A DNA stretch of 64,000 nt from Mucilaginibacter sp. PPCGB 2223 (GTDB lineage: Bacteria; Bacteroidota; Bacteroidia; Sphingobacteriales; Sphingobacteriaceae). Shown one piece after another: positions 40,973-48,294 of the stretch. Location of the stretch: contig NZ_MDJS01000001.1 of NCBI RefSeq assembly GCF_001705515.1, forward strand, positions 2,294,001 through 2,358,000, given 5' to 3'. A program made the position numbers and the translations under genes. Positions within the stretch are counted from its first letter, which is position 1, and the number at the start of each line of letters is the position of its first letter. The notes below the pieces were generated by a model. The model was given only the letters and a program-made list of their open reading frames with translations. It had not been told where the DNA came from and did no database searches.

Positions 40973-41521
40973 CTATTCTTTCTCTACCTGCATGTAATTC
41001 AATTCGAGCGGTGTACGGCGGCCGAATATCTTTACCATTACTTTCAGTTTCTTTTTCTCCTCGTTCACTTCTTCGATAACACCGCTGAAGCCATTGAACG
41101 GACCATCCATTACCTTCACGTTTTCGCCGATGTAATAAGGTACGTTCATGGTTTCGCCCTGTGCGGTCATCTCGTCAACCTTACCTAAAATGCGGTTAAC
41201 TTCCGACTGGCGCAACGGGATAGCGTTACCTGCTTTATCGCCCAAAAAACCGATCACACTATTAATGTTTTTAATAATGTGCTCCAACTCACCATCAAGC
41301 GCTGCTTCCATCAACACATAACCAGGGAAGTAGTTACGCTCTTTGGCTATTTTTTTACCGTCGCGCATCTGGTAATATTTTTCCATCGGTATTAACACCT
41401 GTGGTACCAAATGCGAAATGCCTAAACGATTAATTTCGGCATCTATATATTGTTTAACCTTTTTTTCTTTACCGCTAATGGCTCTCACCACGTACCATTT
41501 CAATTGATCTGTCATCTGCAT
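40973..41521 (-). CDS. nusG: Transcription termination/antitermination protein NusG
   Basis: A 182-residue protein with the NGN domain (LKWYVVRAISGKEKKVKQYI) and the KOW domain near VKVMDGPFNGFSGVIEEVNE. It links RNA polymerase to Rho and the ribosome. ATG at 41521 or the ATG two codons on (41515) could be the start; the second gives MTDQLKW, as in relatives. It follows secE by five bases. Confidence 0.95.
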   Translation of the reverse strand: MQMTDQLKWYVVRAISGKEKKVKQYIDAEINRLGISHLVPQVLIPMEKYYQMRDGKKIAKERNYFPGYVLMEAALDGELEHIIKNINSVIGFLGDKAGNAIPLRQSEVNRILGKVDEMTAQGETMNVPYYIGENVKVMDGPFNGFSGVIEEVNEEKKKLKVMVKIFGRRTPLELNYMQVEKE

Positions 41522-41528
41522 TAAAATA

Positions 41529-41723
41529 TTACGCTAATGATTTATAAAAATAATGTAACGCATTGCCAAAGAGCGAATCCATGGCCAGGATGATCAGCGC
41601 TATAATAATAGCAGCAACCAAAACCAGCACTGCGCTGCTTTGCAATTCGCTCCAGGTTGGCCAGGTTACCTTCTGGGTCAACTCTTCGTACGATTCTTTG
41701 ATATACTCAGTTACTTTAGCCAT
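41529..41723 (-). CDS. secE: Preprotein translocase subunit SecE
   Basis: A 64-residue single-span membrane protein: MAKVTEYIKESYEELTQKV is the amphipathic N-terminal helix, TWPTWSELQSS the conserved cytoplasmic hinge, and LVLVAAIIIALIILAMD the transmembrane helix. The start at 41723 is chosen over the frame beginning at 41756, which runs into tRNA-Trp. Confidence 0.93.
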   Translation of the reverse strand: MAKVTEYIKESYEELTQKVTWPTWSELQSSAVLVLVAAIIIALIILAMDSLFGNALHYFYKSLA

Positions 41724-41745
41724 TTTGTTTCTTCTCTCTCTGTAG

Positions 41746-41816
41746 CACGGGAACAAGGATTCGAACCCTGATCAAAGGTTTTGGAGACCTCTATTCTACC
41801 GTTGAACTATTCCCGT
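41746..41816 (-). tRNA. tRNA-Trp (CCA)
   Basis: Seven-base acceptor stem ACGGGAA/TTCCCGT, anticodon arm GAGGT-CTCCAAA-ACCTT with anticodon CCA, and the T-arm GGTTCGAATCC. The 3' CCA is not encoded. It lies between tuf and secE, the usual place in this phylum. Confidence 0.97.
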
Positions 41817-41848
41817 TTATTATTTTTTGGGCGATCATCTATTAGAGC

Positions 41849-41879
41849 AAAAGTACCGGGAAGCTTTCCCGGTACTTTT
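41849..41879 (-). terminator. Terminator after tuf
   Basis: Near-perfect 13-base stem around AAGTACCGGGAA / TTCCCGGTACTT with a three-base loop, followed by T residues on the minus strand. It separates tuf from tRNA-Trp and secE. Confidence 0.9.
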
Positions 41880-41924
41880 TGCACTAAAAATTAACCGTTC
41901 CTTATTGCCTTAAAGGCAAATGGT

Positions 41925-43112
41925 TTATTTTAAAATTTCAGTTACCTGACCAGCGCCAACGGTACGGCCACCTTCGCGGATAGCGAAACGTAAACCTTTT
42001 TCCATTGCGATAGCGTTGATCAATTTAACTGTAATTGTTACGTTATCACCTGGCATAACCATTTCTACACCTGGTTCCAACGAGATCTCGCCGGTAACGT
42101 CGGTAGTACGGAAATAGAATTGCGGACGGTATTTGTTGAAGAATGGCGTGTGACGACCACCTTCTGCTTTCGATAATACGTAAACTTCGGCTTTGAAATC
42201 GGTGTGAGGAGTTACTGAACCTGGTTTGCAGATAACCATACCACGACGGATATCAGTTTTCTCAATACCACGTAACAATAAACCTACGTTGTCACCAGCT
42301 TCACCACGATCAAGGATCTTGCGGAACATCTCAACACCGGTTACGGTTGATTTTAAGTTCTCAGCACCCATACCCAGGATGTCAACAGGCTCGCCAGAGT
42401 TGATCACACCACGCTCGATACGACCGGTTGCTACAGTACCACGACCAGTGATCGAAAATACGTCTTCAACTGGCATCAGGAATGGAAGATCAGTTAAACG
42501 CGGAGGGATTGGGATGTAGTTATCTACAGCATCCATTAACTCCATGATTTTACCAACCCATTTTGGATCGCCGTTCAAACCACCTAAAGCCGAACCTTGG
42601 ATTACAGGGATATCGTCGCCAGGGAATTCGTAGAATGATAATAACTCACGAACTTCCATTTCAACTAACTCTAATAATTCCGGATCGTCAACCATGTCAA
42701 CTTTGTTCATGAAAACAACAAGTGCAGGTACACCTACCTGACGAGCCAACAGGATGTGTTCGCGGGTTTGTGGCATCGGACCATCAGTTGCAGCAACTAC
42801 GATGATAGCACCGTCCATCTGAGCAGCACCGGTAACCATGTTTTTCACATAGTCAGCGTGACCTGGACAGTCAACGTGAGCGTAGTGACGGTTAGCTGTT
42901 GAATATTCAACGTGAGCGGTGTTAATGGTGATACCACGTTCTTTTTCTTCAGGAGCCGAGTCGATCGAATCGAATGAACGCGCTTCTGATAAACCTGCAT
43001 CAGCCAATACTTTTGTGATAGCTGCGGTAAGGGTTGTTTTACCGTGGTCAACGTGACCGATAGTACCGATGTTTAAGTGCGGTTTACTGCGGTCAAACTT
43101 TTCTTTTGCCAT
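41925..43112 (-). CDS. tuf: Elongation factor Tu
   Basis: A 395-residue GTPase delivering aminoacyl-tRNA to the ribosome. [10 protein letters not shown] (P-loop), DCPGHADY (G3) and NKVD (G4) are all present; the second and third domains include [16 protein letters not shown] and [12 protein letters not shown] at the end. No separate promoter of the Bacteroidota type is seen after the tRNA genes, so tuf is probably co-transcribed with them. Confidence 0.98.
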   Translation of the reverse strand: MAKEKFDRSKPHLNIGTIGHVDHGKTTLTAAITKVLADAGLSEARSFDSIDSAPEEKERGITINTAHVEYSTANRHYAHVDCPGHADYVKNMVTGAAQMDGAIIVVAATDGPMPQTREHILLARQVGVPALVVFMNKVDMVDDPELLELVEMEVRELLSFYEFPGDDIPVIQGSALGGLNGDPKWVGKIMELMDAVDNYIPIPPRLTDLPFLMPVEDVFSITGRGTVATGRIERGVINSGEPVDILGMGAENLKSTVTGVEMFRKILDRGEAGDNVGLLLRGIEKTDIRRGMVICKPGSVTPHTDFKAEVYVLSKAEGGRHTPFFNKYRPQFYFRTTDVTGEISLEPGVEMVMPGDNVTITVKLINAIAMEKGLRFAIREGGRTVGAGQVTEILK

Positions 43113-43182
43113 GATCTATAAATGTTTGTTGGTTAATTTTTATTTTAAAACTGTATAATTTATACTACTAATGTATAAGTTG

Positions 43183-43254
<72 letters not shown>

Positions 43255-43273
43255 TTATGTTTTTGGCTCAGTA

Positions 43274-43340
43274 GTTCACTTGTTGATTGGTTCATTAGTT
43301 TTTAAAACCGCTGAACTAATGAACTGATAAACCAATGAAC
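43274..43340. repeat. Period-8 inverted array, tRNA-Thr(GGT)/tRNA-Gly spacer
   Basis: GTTC-type words start at 43274, 43282, 43290 and 43298, and GAAC-type words (reverse complement) at 43313, 43321, 43329 and 43337, all 8 bases apart. The element fills most of the 94-base spacer. Confidence 0.82.
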
Positions 43341-43348
43341 CAAGCTGG

Positions 43349-43421
43349 AGCGGAAGACGAGGTTCGAACTCGCGACCTATAGCTTGGAAGGCTATCGCTC
43401 TACCAACTGAGCTACTTCCGC
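43349..43421 (-). tRNA. tRNA-Gly (TCC)
   Basis: Acceptor stem GCGGAAG/CTTCCGC, anticodon arm ATAGC-CTTCCAA-GCTAT with anticodon TCC, T-arm GAGTTCGAACCTC. No encoded CCA. Confidence 0.97.
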
Positions 43422-43436
43422 TTTTGTTTAGCCCAA

Positions 43437-43499
43437 AGTCCTGAGTCAGGAGCCCTGAGTTTTTGACTTCGGACTTTCGACTCAAGACTTTTGACTTAA
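43437..43499. repeat. Period-7 inverted array, tRNA-Gly/tRNA-Tyr spacer
   Basis: AGTC-type words at 43437, 43444, 43451 and 43458 are followed without loss of phase by GACT at 43465, 43472, 43479, 43486 and 43493. Nine units keep an exact 7-base step, and GACT is the reverse complement of AGTC. Confidence 0.88.
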
Positions 43500-43503
43500 C
43501 GTG

Positions 43504-43584
43504 TGGGGGGAGAAGGATTCGAACCTTCGTAGCCGAAGCAACGGATTTACAGTCCGTCCCATTTGACCGCTCTGGTATCCCCCC
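43504..43584 (-). tRNA. tRNA-Tyr (GTA)
   Basis: Class II tRNA with a long variable arm (TTGCTTCGGCTACGAAG region), acceptor stem GGGGGGA/TCCCCCC, anticodon arm ACGGA-CTGTAAA-TCCGT with anticodon GTA. No encoded CCA. Confidence 0.97.
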
Positions 43585-43591
43585 AATCTTG

Positions 43592-43671
43592 ATTTCGGAT
43601 TTCGGATTTACAATTTCGAATTCAAACCCGCATGAGGAAGAACCCTAAATCGAATGTTCGAAATTCGAAAT
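43592..43671. repeat. Period-7 inverted array, tRNA-Tyr/tRNA-Thr(TGT) spacer
   Basis: ATTT at 43592, 43599, 43606 and 43613 and ATTC at 43620 keep a 7-base step. AAAT at 43647, 43661 and 43668 are in phase with one another, the unit at 43654 being degenerate. Confidence 0.8.
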
Positions 43672-43677
43672 TAAGAG

Positions 43678-43750
43678 AGCCTCCTATCGGGATCGAACCA
43701 ATGACCTACTGATTACAAGTCAGTCGCTCTACCAGCTGAGCTAAGGAGGC
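43678..43750 (-). tRNA. tRNA-Thr (TGT)
   Basis: Acceptor stem GCCTCCT/AGGAGGC, D-arm GCTCAGCTGGTAGAGC, anticodon arm ACTGA-CTTGTAA-TCAGT with anticodon TGT, T-arm TTGGTTCGATCCCGA. First of four tRNAs in the transcript; no encoded CCA. Confidence 0.97.
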
Positions 43751-43821
43751 AAAGTTTTTTAAGAACAATTCCATTTTGGGTTTATGCTGCGGTGCGTCGA
43801 GCACCTCTCCAAAAGGGATTG

Positions 43822-43851
43822 CAAATCTACAAAATATAATACCTCAACAAA
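43822..43851 (-). promoter_or_regulatory. Promoter of the tRNA-tuf operon
   Basis: Minus strand: TTTG (43848-43851), 18 bases, then TAGATTTG (43822-43829), a full match to the -7 box TAnnTTTG. The expected start is about 65 bases ahead of the first tRNA and just after the hpf terminator. Confidence 0.75.
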
Positions 43852-43861
43852 ATATTTTTTC

Positions 43862-43896
43862 AAAAAAAAATCGGCGGGTATTTTGCCCGCCGATTT
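43862..43896 (-). terminator. Terminator after hpf
   Basis: Perfect 11-base stem (AAATCGGCGGG / CCCGCCGATTT) with a seven-base loop and a run of nine T on the minus strand. Confidence 0.93.
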
Positions 43897-43914
43897 CTTT
43901 GAAATTTTATGTAT

Positions 43915-44268
43915 TTAAAGGGTTTCTTCTTCCAGTAAGTTTGCCGCAACATGGCGGTTTGCGCTTTGCAGGGCACTATCCTTTTTCTGTTTATGCTTAC
44001 CTATCTGCTTAACGAGCGATTCGATGGCCAGATCAGTAGCTTCTTCGAAGGTTTTGCACTGCTGCTTGGCGAATAGTTGAGTACCCGGCACCAACAGCTT
44101 GATCTCCGTTATCTTATTATTCTCATCTTCAACATTTTCGAGCTTCAAATAAACTTCACCACTGATGATCTGATCAAAAAACAGATCGAGCTTATCAGCT
44201 TTTTTCTGAATAAAATTCAACAACTTTTTGTCGGCGGTGAAATGGATGGACTGCACTCTGATTTTCAT
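43915..44268 (-). CDS. hpf: Ribosome hibernation promoting factor, short form
   Basis: A 117-residue S30AE/RaiA family protein. RVQSIHFTADKKLLNFIQKK is the first strand and helix, and EVYLKLENVEDENNKITEIK with FEEATDLAIESLVKQIGKHK follow. The long-form C-terminal dimerisation domain is absent. It binds the 30S decoding area in stationary phase. It starts 13 bases after the recombinase gene and shares a transcript with it. Confidence 0.9.
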   Translation of the reverse strand: MKIRVQSIHFTADKKLLNFIQKKADKLDLFFDQIISGEVYLKLENVEDENNKITEIKLLVPGTQLFAKQQCKTFEEATDLAIESLVKQIGKHKQKKDSALQSANRHVAANLLEEETL

Positions 44269-44281
44269 GTTCTCTCCTTTT

Positions 44282-45214
44282 TTAGGCCTTTGGATGGGCC
44301 AGTTTGTAAATAGACTTTAATCGCTCAACTGAATTATGTGTATAAATCTGGGTGGCGCTGAGATTGGCGTGCCCCAGAAGCTCTTTGATCGAATTGAGAT
44401 CGGCGCCGTTATTGAGCAGGCTTGTTGCAAAAGTGTGCCTCAACACGTGCGGGCTCTTTTTATCCTGGGTTGATATGTACGATAAATACTTTTGCACAAC
44501 GAGGTAGATCATTTTCGGGTAGCCGTCGGCTCCCTTATTTGTAACGATCAACGTTAAAGAATTGTTATGAAAATTTTCACTTTTCTTTAACTCCAGGTAT
44601 TTGATCAGCAAAAGCTTTAATTCGTTATTGATGGGTACGATACGCTGTTTGTTGCGCTTACCCAATACTTTGACGGTGCCGGCATACAGGTCGACGTCGG
44701 TCTCCTTTAAACCGACCATCTCGGCCAGGCGTATGCCGGTGCCGAACAGCATTTCGATAATGAGTTTATCGCGAACGCCCGTGAAGCCTTCGTCAAAAAC
44801 ATCGCTGCTTTGCAGCAGGTTTACCACCTTATCTTCCTCAACAACAACCGGCAGGCGTTTGGGTACCTTGGGAGCCTGGATTTTCGAAGCCGGGTTAGTG
44901 CTGATGATACCTTCGCGCATGAGAAATTTAAAGAAAGTGCGTAACGAGGCTATCTTACGATTGATCGTCTTTGCGGTTGTTTCCTCGTTCATCAGCTCAA
45001 CAATCCACTCGCGGATATCGCTGTAGGTTACCGCGGCAATGTTTTCGAATAAAAGTTCTGTTTTAAGTTTGACCTCATCGGCTGCGAGGTCTCGCTGCCC
45101 GGATGCGGCAGTGTGGGTAAAAAATTGTTTCAGATCGTTTTGATACGCAGTAACCGTATGCGGTGAGAACCTTTTTTCGAACTGCAGATACCGTATAAAA
45201 CGCTCTAAAACCAT
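44282..45214 (-). CDS. Tyrosine recombinase, XerC/XerD type
   Basis: A 310-residue recombinase that presumably resolves chromosome dimers at dif. The catalytic set is visible: Arg162 (GTGIRLAEMVGL), Lys186, His256 and Arg259 (SPHVLRHTFATSLL), His282 (LLGHANLSATQ) and the nucleophile Tyr291 (IYTHNSVERLK). The N-terminal SAM-like domain (RYLQFEKRFSPHTVTAYQND) is complete. ATG at 45214 is chosen over the upstream frame, which has no similarity. No mobile element surrounds it, so a housekeeping Xer is more likely than an element integrase; XerC and XerD cannot be told apart safely. Confidence 0.92.
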   Translation of the reverse strand: MVLERFIRYLQFEKRFSPHTVTAYQNDLKQFFTHTAASGQRDLAADEVKLKTELLFENIAAVTYSDIREWIVELMNEETTAKTINRKIASLRTFFKFLMREGIISTNPASKIQAPKVPKRLPVVVEEDKVVNLLQSSDVFDEGFTGVRDKLIIEMLFGTGIRLAEMVGLKETDVDLYAGTVKVLGKRNKQRIVPINNELKLLLIKYLELKKSENFHNNSLTLIVTNKGADGYPKMIYLVVQKYLSYISTQDKKSPHVLRHTFATSLLNNGADLNSIKELLGHANLSATQIYTHNSVERLKSIYKLAHPKA

Positions 45215-45215
45215 A

Positions 45216-45258
45216 AAAACTATTTGCGCATCCAGAATATGAATGTACAAATAGTTTT
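45216..45258 (-). terminator. Hairpin between rpsU and the Xer gene
   Basis: Perfect 11-base arms AAAACTATTTG and CAAATAGTTTT with a 21-base loop; on the minus strand the second arm ends in five T directly before the Xer ATG. It has the look of an intrinsic terminator, or of a leader attenuator for the recombinase gene. Confidence 0.65.
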
Positions 45259-45303
45259 AATATCGTGTTAGGAAAAAATTAATTTTTTGCTTGCGCTACA
45301 AAA

Positions 45304-45495
45304 TTAGTTTCCTTCGGTGTTCAAGCCTTGTTTGTAGATGGCATGCTTGATCTCGGTACGACGGGTAACCGATTTCTTTTCGAATGCCTGGCGGCTGCGC
45401 AGCTCTCTTAAAACGCCTGTTTTTTCAAATTTCTTTTTAAAGCGTTTCAGTGCTTTGTCTAACGATTCGCCTTCTTTTACGTTGATAATGATCAT
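45304..45495 (-). CDS. rpsU: 30S ribosomal protein S21
   Basis: A 63-residue protein: MIIINVKEGESLDKALKRFK and LRELRSRQAFEKKSVTRR are typical of Bacteroidota S21. In this phylum S21 helps hide the anti-Shine-Dalgarno end of 16S rRNA. A strong purine-rich site lies in its own leader (see separate entry). First gene of the rpsU-xer-hpf group. Confidence 0.95.
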   Translation of the reverse strand: MIIINVKEGESLDKALKRFKKKFEKTGVLRELRSRQAFEKKSVTRRTEIKHAIYKQGLNTEGN

Positions 45496-45510
45496 AAGTT
45501 CCTACAAATA

Positions 45511-45516
45511 CCTCCT
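45511..45516 (-). promoter_or_regulatory. Strong Shine-Dalgarno sequence in the rpsU leader
   Basis: The leader reads AAAGGAGGT, fully complementary to the usual 3' end of 16S rRNA, 15 bases before the rpsU ATG. Such sites are rare in this window. In Flavobacterium a similar site is reported to make rpsU respond to S21 shortage. Confidence 0.6.
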
Positions 45517-45527
45517 TTCAGGGACGG

Positions 45528-45557
45528 CAAAGGTAACTAAATGTTTTGAAAATCAAA
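45528..45557 (-). promoter_or_regulatory. Promoter of rpsU
   Basis: Minus strand: TTTG (45554-45557), 18 bases, then TACCTTTG (45528-45535), a full match to TAnnTTTG. The predicted leader is about 25-30 bases. Confidence 0.75.
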
Positions 45558-45605
45558 AGGCTAGAAAGGAATAATATATTAAAAAATTAACGGCAGAGGA
45601 ACGAC

Positions 45606-45923
45606 TTACCATTTTTGTACAGTATACCGATATTGCGCGCCTAAATGACTTAACGTTAACGTGTCGCGATCTGCTGCCTTATGCACGGTGTCTCCCGGAT
45701 GCGCGACATGATCAAACCACTCCGTTGAATTAATGCTTTGTGGAATGATACGATACTCCTTTTTGTTCACAGTCAGCATTATATAATCGCGATATCGATA
45801 AATGGTATCAATAGCACCGTCTATTTTATCATGATGAAATTCTGAATATTTTCCCCTTCGCGATAAAATTAAAAATCCAGCAAATAATATGATAAAAACA
45901 CCAAACCCGCTTACACGTTTCAT
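45606..45923 (-). CDS. Hypothetical protein with N-terminal membrane anchor
   Basis: A 105-residue protein I do not recognise. Residues 7-22 (GFGVFIILFAGFLILS) form a signal anchor followed by Arg-Arg, so the rest probably faces the periplasm. The remainder is polar with many Asp, His and Tyr and several short beta-strand-like stretches. It stands alone between rpsU and the acyl-CoA dehydrogenase, with repeats on its upstream side. It could be a lineage-specific small protein. Confidence 0.5.
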   Translation of the reverse strand: MKRVSGFGVFIILFAGFLILSRRGKYSEFHHDKIDGAIDTIYRYRDYIMLTVNKKEYRIIPQSINSTEWFDHVAHPGDTVHKAADRDTLTLSHLGAQYRYTVQKW

Positions 45924-45947
45924 AACACTAATATAGTATTAATTTAT

Positions 45948-46032
45948 GGTGTTTCCCTGCGGGCCGCGATTTACGCTCATACTACACGGGCATTAGCCAC
46001 AAGGCTGGTATCCGCTGCCATCCCTAACGCAA
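45948..46032 (+). repeat. Dispersed repeat family R, copy 1
   Basis: Matches the copy at 58133-58218 through words CGCTCATACT, GCATTAGCCACA, GGTATCCGCTGC and CCCTAACGCAAA in the same order and spacing. The left end is more diverged than in the other copies. Lies upstream of the hypothetical gene at 45606. Confidence 0.75.
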
Positions 46033-46041
46033 AAAAACAAA

Positions 46042-46145
46042 GCGTCATTGCGAGGCACGAAGCAATCTCTATGCTATACAGGTCCGATTTTAAATCATCG
46101 ATTGTCCTAAGTAGAGATTGCTTCGCTACCGCTCGCAATGACGCG
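46042..46145. repeat. Inverted repeat with GCGTCATTGCGAGG ends
   Basis: GCGTCATTGCGAGGCACGAA at the left and its near reverse complement, CGCTCGCAATGACGCG, at the right, both continuing into AGCAATCTCT / AGAGATTGCT. The arms are about 30 bases with a 40-base middle. This word is a common interspersed palindrome in Bacteroidota genomes, so it is not gene-specific. Confidence 0.8.
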
Positions 46146-46167
46146 TGGTGAGTTATAATAAGACTTC

Positions 46168-47337
46168 TTATCGCAGCACTTCCCTGCCAATCACTATCTT
46201 CTGTATCTCCGATGTGCCTTCGCCGATGGTACACAACTTGGCGTCACGGTAAAATTTCTCAACCGGGAAATCCTTGGTATAGCCGTAACCTCCGAAGATC
46301 TGCACGGCATCGTTGGCCGTTCTTACGGCCACTTCCGATGCGTAGTACTTAGCCATTGCGGCCTGTTTGGTCATGTTGAGTCCGCGGTTCTTCATATCGG
46401 CGGCCTGCATAATCAGCAGTTCGGCGGCTTCTATCTCGGTTGCCATGTCAGCTATTTTAAATGATATCCCCTGGAAGTTGGCAATAGGCTGGCCGAACTG
46501 ATGACGCTCTTTGGCATATTTCACCGCTGCTTCAAAAGCCCCTTTGGCAATACCTAACGACAATGCCGCTATGGAAATACGGCCGCCATCCAGCACTTTC
46601 ATGGCTTGTTTAAAGCCTTCGCCTTCTGCACCCAGCAGGTTGGCTTTAGGTACACGGCAATTATCAAATATGAGCTCCGTAGTTTCGGATGCGCGCATGC
46701 CCAGCTTGTTCTCTTTTTTACCGTGGGTAAAACCCGGCGTACCTTTTTCGATAACTAAGGCAGAGATACCGTGCGAATCGCCTTTCTCGCCGGTGCGTAC
46801 CATCACTATGGCTATATTGCTCGATTTACCGTGCGTTATCCAGTTCTTCGACCCGTTAACCACATAATGGTCGCCATCCAAAACGGCGGTGGTACGCATG
46901 TTCAGCGCGTCCGATCCGGTATTGGCTTCCGTCAGCCCCCAGGCGCCTATCCACTCGGCCGTAGCCAGTTTGGGCAGCCAGCGGTGTTTTTGCTCTTCGT
47001 TTGCAAAATTTAAAATATGCCCGGTGCACAGCGAGTTATGCGCCGCAACCGACAGGCCGATCGAACCGCAGACTTTAGCGATCTCCACAATAGTCGTCAC
47101 ATACTCAAAATAGCCGAAACCCGAGCCGCCGTACTCTTCAGGTACCAATACGCCCATTAAACCCAGTTCGCCCAGTTGCTTAAATAACTCCACGGGAAAA
47201 TGCTGTGCTTCGTCCCACTCCATTACGTGCGGACGGATATTTTTTTCGGCAAAATCTTTTACCATCTGGGCAACCATACGCTGGTTATCGCCTATCGAAA
47301 AGTCGTACCCGGTGGATACTTCGGCTGGAAAACTCAT
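46168..47337 (-). CDS. Acyl-CoA dehydrogenase
   Basis: A 389-residue FAD enzyme that oxidises acyl-CoA to trans-2-enoyl-CoA. AWGLTEANTGSDALNMRTTA is the family's first signature and IFGGYGYTKDFPVEKFYRDA the second, ending in TIGEGTSEIQ, where the Glu is the catalytic base of the short/butyryl-chain type. No gene of the same pathway adjoins it. A perfect palindrome overlaps its promoter, suggesting control by a repressor responding to fatty acids. Confidence 0.94.
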   Translation of the reverse strand: MSFPAEVSTGYDFSIGDNQRMVAQMVKDFAEKNIRPHVMEWDEAQHFPVELFKQLGELGLMGVLVPEEYGGSGFGYFEYVTTIVEIAKVCGSIGLSVAAHNSLCTGHILNFANEEQKHRWLPKLATAEWIGAWGLTEANTGSDALNMRTTAVLDGDHYVVNGSKNWITHGKSSNIAIVMVRTGEKGDSHGISALVIEKGTPGFTHGKKENKLGMRASETTELIFDNCRVPKANLLGAEGEGFKQAMKVLDGGRISIAALSLGIAKGAFEAAVKYAKERHQFGQPIANFQGISFKIADMATEIEAAELLIMQAADMKNRGLNMTKQAAMAKYYASEVAVRTANDAVQIFGGYGYTKDFPVEKFYRDAKLCTIGEGTSEIQKIVIGREVLR

Positions 47338-47348
47338 AATTGAATTGG

Positions 47349-47376
47349 TTATTTACTATGCAAACATAGTAAATAA
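47349..47376. promoter_or_regulatory. Palindromic operator overlapping the acyl-CoA dehydrogenase -7 box
   Basis: Perfect 12-base arms TTATTTACTATG and CATAGTAAATAA around CAAA. On the minus strand the centre reads TATGTTTG (47361-47368), a full TAnnTTTG box, ending 23 bases before the ATG. A dimeric repressor bound here would cover the promoter. No correctly spaced TTTG is seen upstream. Confidence 0.7.
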
Positions 47377-47564
47377 AAATGGGTGCAGCGGGTTCAAAAA
47401 CCCTTAAAATGATAGAATAAAACGGTTTTTGGTATAAATTATGGGTTTAATTGAAAAGGATTGATACGATAATGCCTCGAGAGACTGAAAAATATTTTTT
47501 TTTAAATAGCCAGGGAGGATTGAAAAATGAAAAACATCTTCAATATTTAAAATATGTTGTATTT

Positions 47565-47690
47565 GGGCGTTGCCTTCGGCCGGGCTATCCCTGCCCGTCC
47601 GGCAGGCGGGCGCTCATACGCCTTCAGGCCTTAGCCACGTTGGCCGGTATCCCTGTCTGCCAACAGGCAGGCGCTCCTATTCCTAACGCG
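47565..47690 (+). repeat. Dispersed repeat family R, copy 2, with two inserted palindromes
   Basis: Starts GGGCGTTGCC and ends CCTAACGCG like the other copies, but is about 40 bases longer. Two short GC-rich palindromes (CCCGTCCGGCAGGCGGG and TGTCTGCCAACAGGCAGG) are inserted after TATCC in each case. The gap 47338-47766 otherwise holds only the operator, this repeat and a short period-8 run. Confidence 0.75.
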
Positions 47691-47729
47691 GGCGGTTGGG
47701 TCGGGACCAGAATCAGAAACACAAAAGAT

Positions 47730-47757
47730 ACTTACGGACTTGCGGACTTCGGACTTG
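47730..47757. repeat. Short period-8/7 word run near apt
   Basis: ACTT at 47730, 47738, 47746 and 47753 (steps 8, 8, 7), just downstream of the apt stop. Only one arm is seen; it resembles a half of the inverted arrays elsewhere. Confidence 0.5.
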
Positions 47758-47766
47758 CCGTCTACC

Positions 47767-48294
47767 TTAATACCTCGCCAGGGTAATGATATGATCCGAT
47801 ATCGGGCTGATCTTTTCTTCGCCGTTTAAAAAGCCAAGACCAATCACAAAGCTAAAGCCGGCTACATGTCCGCCCATTTCCTGTATCAGCTCGCTGGTAG
47901 CTGTAACGGTGCCTCCGGTAGCCAATAAGTCGTCGTGAATAAGGATATGCGCGCCGGGTTCGAAAGCATCCGTATGCAGCTCTATAGTAGCCGCACCATA
48001 CTCCAACTCGTAAACCTTACGTTTAACCGTGAATGGCAATTTGCCCGCCTTACGCACCGGTATGAAAGGGACGCCCAGGCGCATGGCCAGCATCAAACCA
48101 AACAGAAAGCCGCGGCTCTCCACCCCGGCAACGGCATCAACGCGTATGCCCTGCAACCGCTCAGCGAAAGCGTCTACAATGTTCTGGCAAAGCTGGTGGT
48201 CTTTCAGTATCGGGGTTACATCTTTAAACATGATACCCGGTTTCGGGAAGTCGGGTATATCGCGGATGGCTGCTTTTACTTGTTGCTCTATCAT
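47767..48294 (-). CDS. apt: Adenine phosphoribosyltransferase
   Basis: A 175-residue purine salvage enzyme making AMP from adenine and PRPP. IRDIPDFPKPGIMFKDVTPI is the APRT N-terminus, and ILIHDDLLATGGTVTATSEL is the PRPP-binding loop. Length is standard. Its start overlaps the stop of the upstream membrane protein gene by four bases. Confidence 0.96.
   Translation of the reverse strand: MIEQQVKAAIRDIPDFPKPGIMFKDVTPILKDHQLCQNIVDAFAERLQGIRVDAVAGVESRGFLFGLMLAMRLGVPFIPVRKAGKLPFTVKRKVYELEYGAATIELHTDAFEPGAHILIHDDLLATGGTVTATSELIQEMGGHVAGFSFVIGLGFLNGEEKISPISDHIITLARY

Noticed and set aside
43276..43648. Short frames across the tRNA cluster
   Set aside because: They overlap clear tRNA genes and word arrays.
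43274..43671. CRISPR array, suggested by the regular repeats
   Set aside because: Units are 7-8 bases with no spacers and there are no cas genes.
44282..45214. Tyrosine recombinase as the integrase of a mobile element
   Set aside because: No attachment repeats, cargo or other mobility gene flank it, and it sits between rpsU and hpf with a standard Xer layout.
47451..47786. A 111-codon plus-strand frame
   Set aside because: It runs through a dispersed repeat, inserted palindromes and a word array, and into the end of apt; composition is that of repeats, not of a gene.
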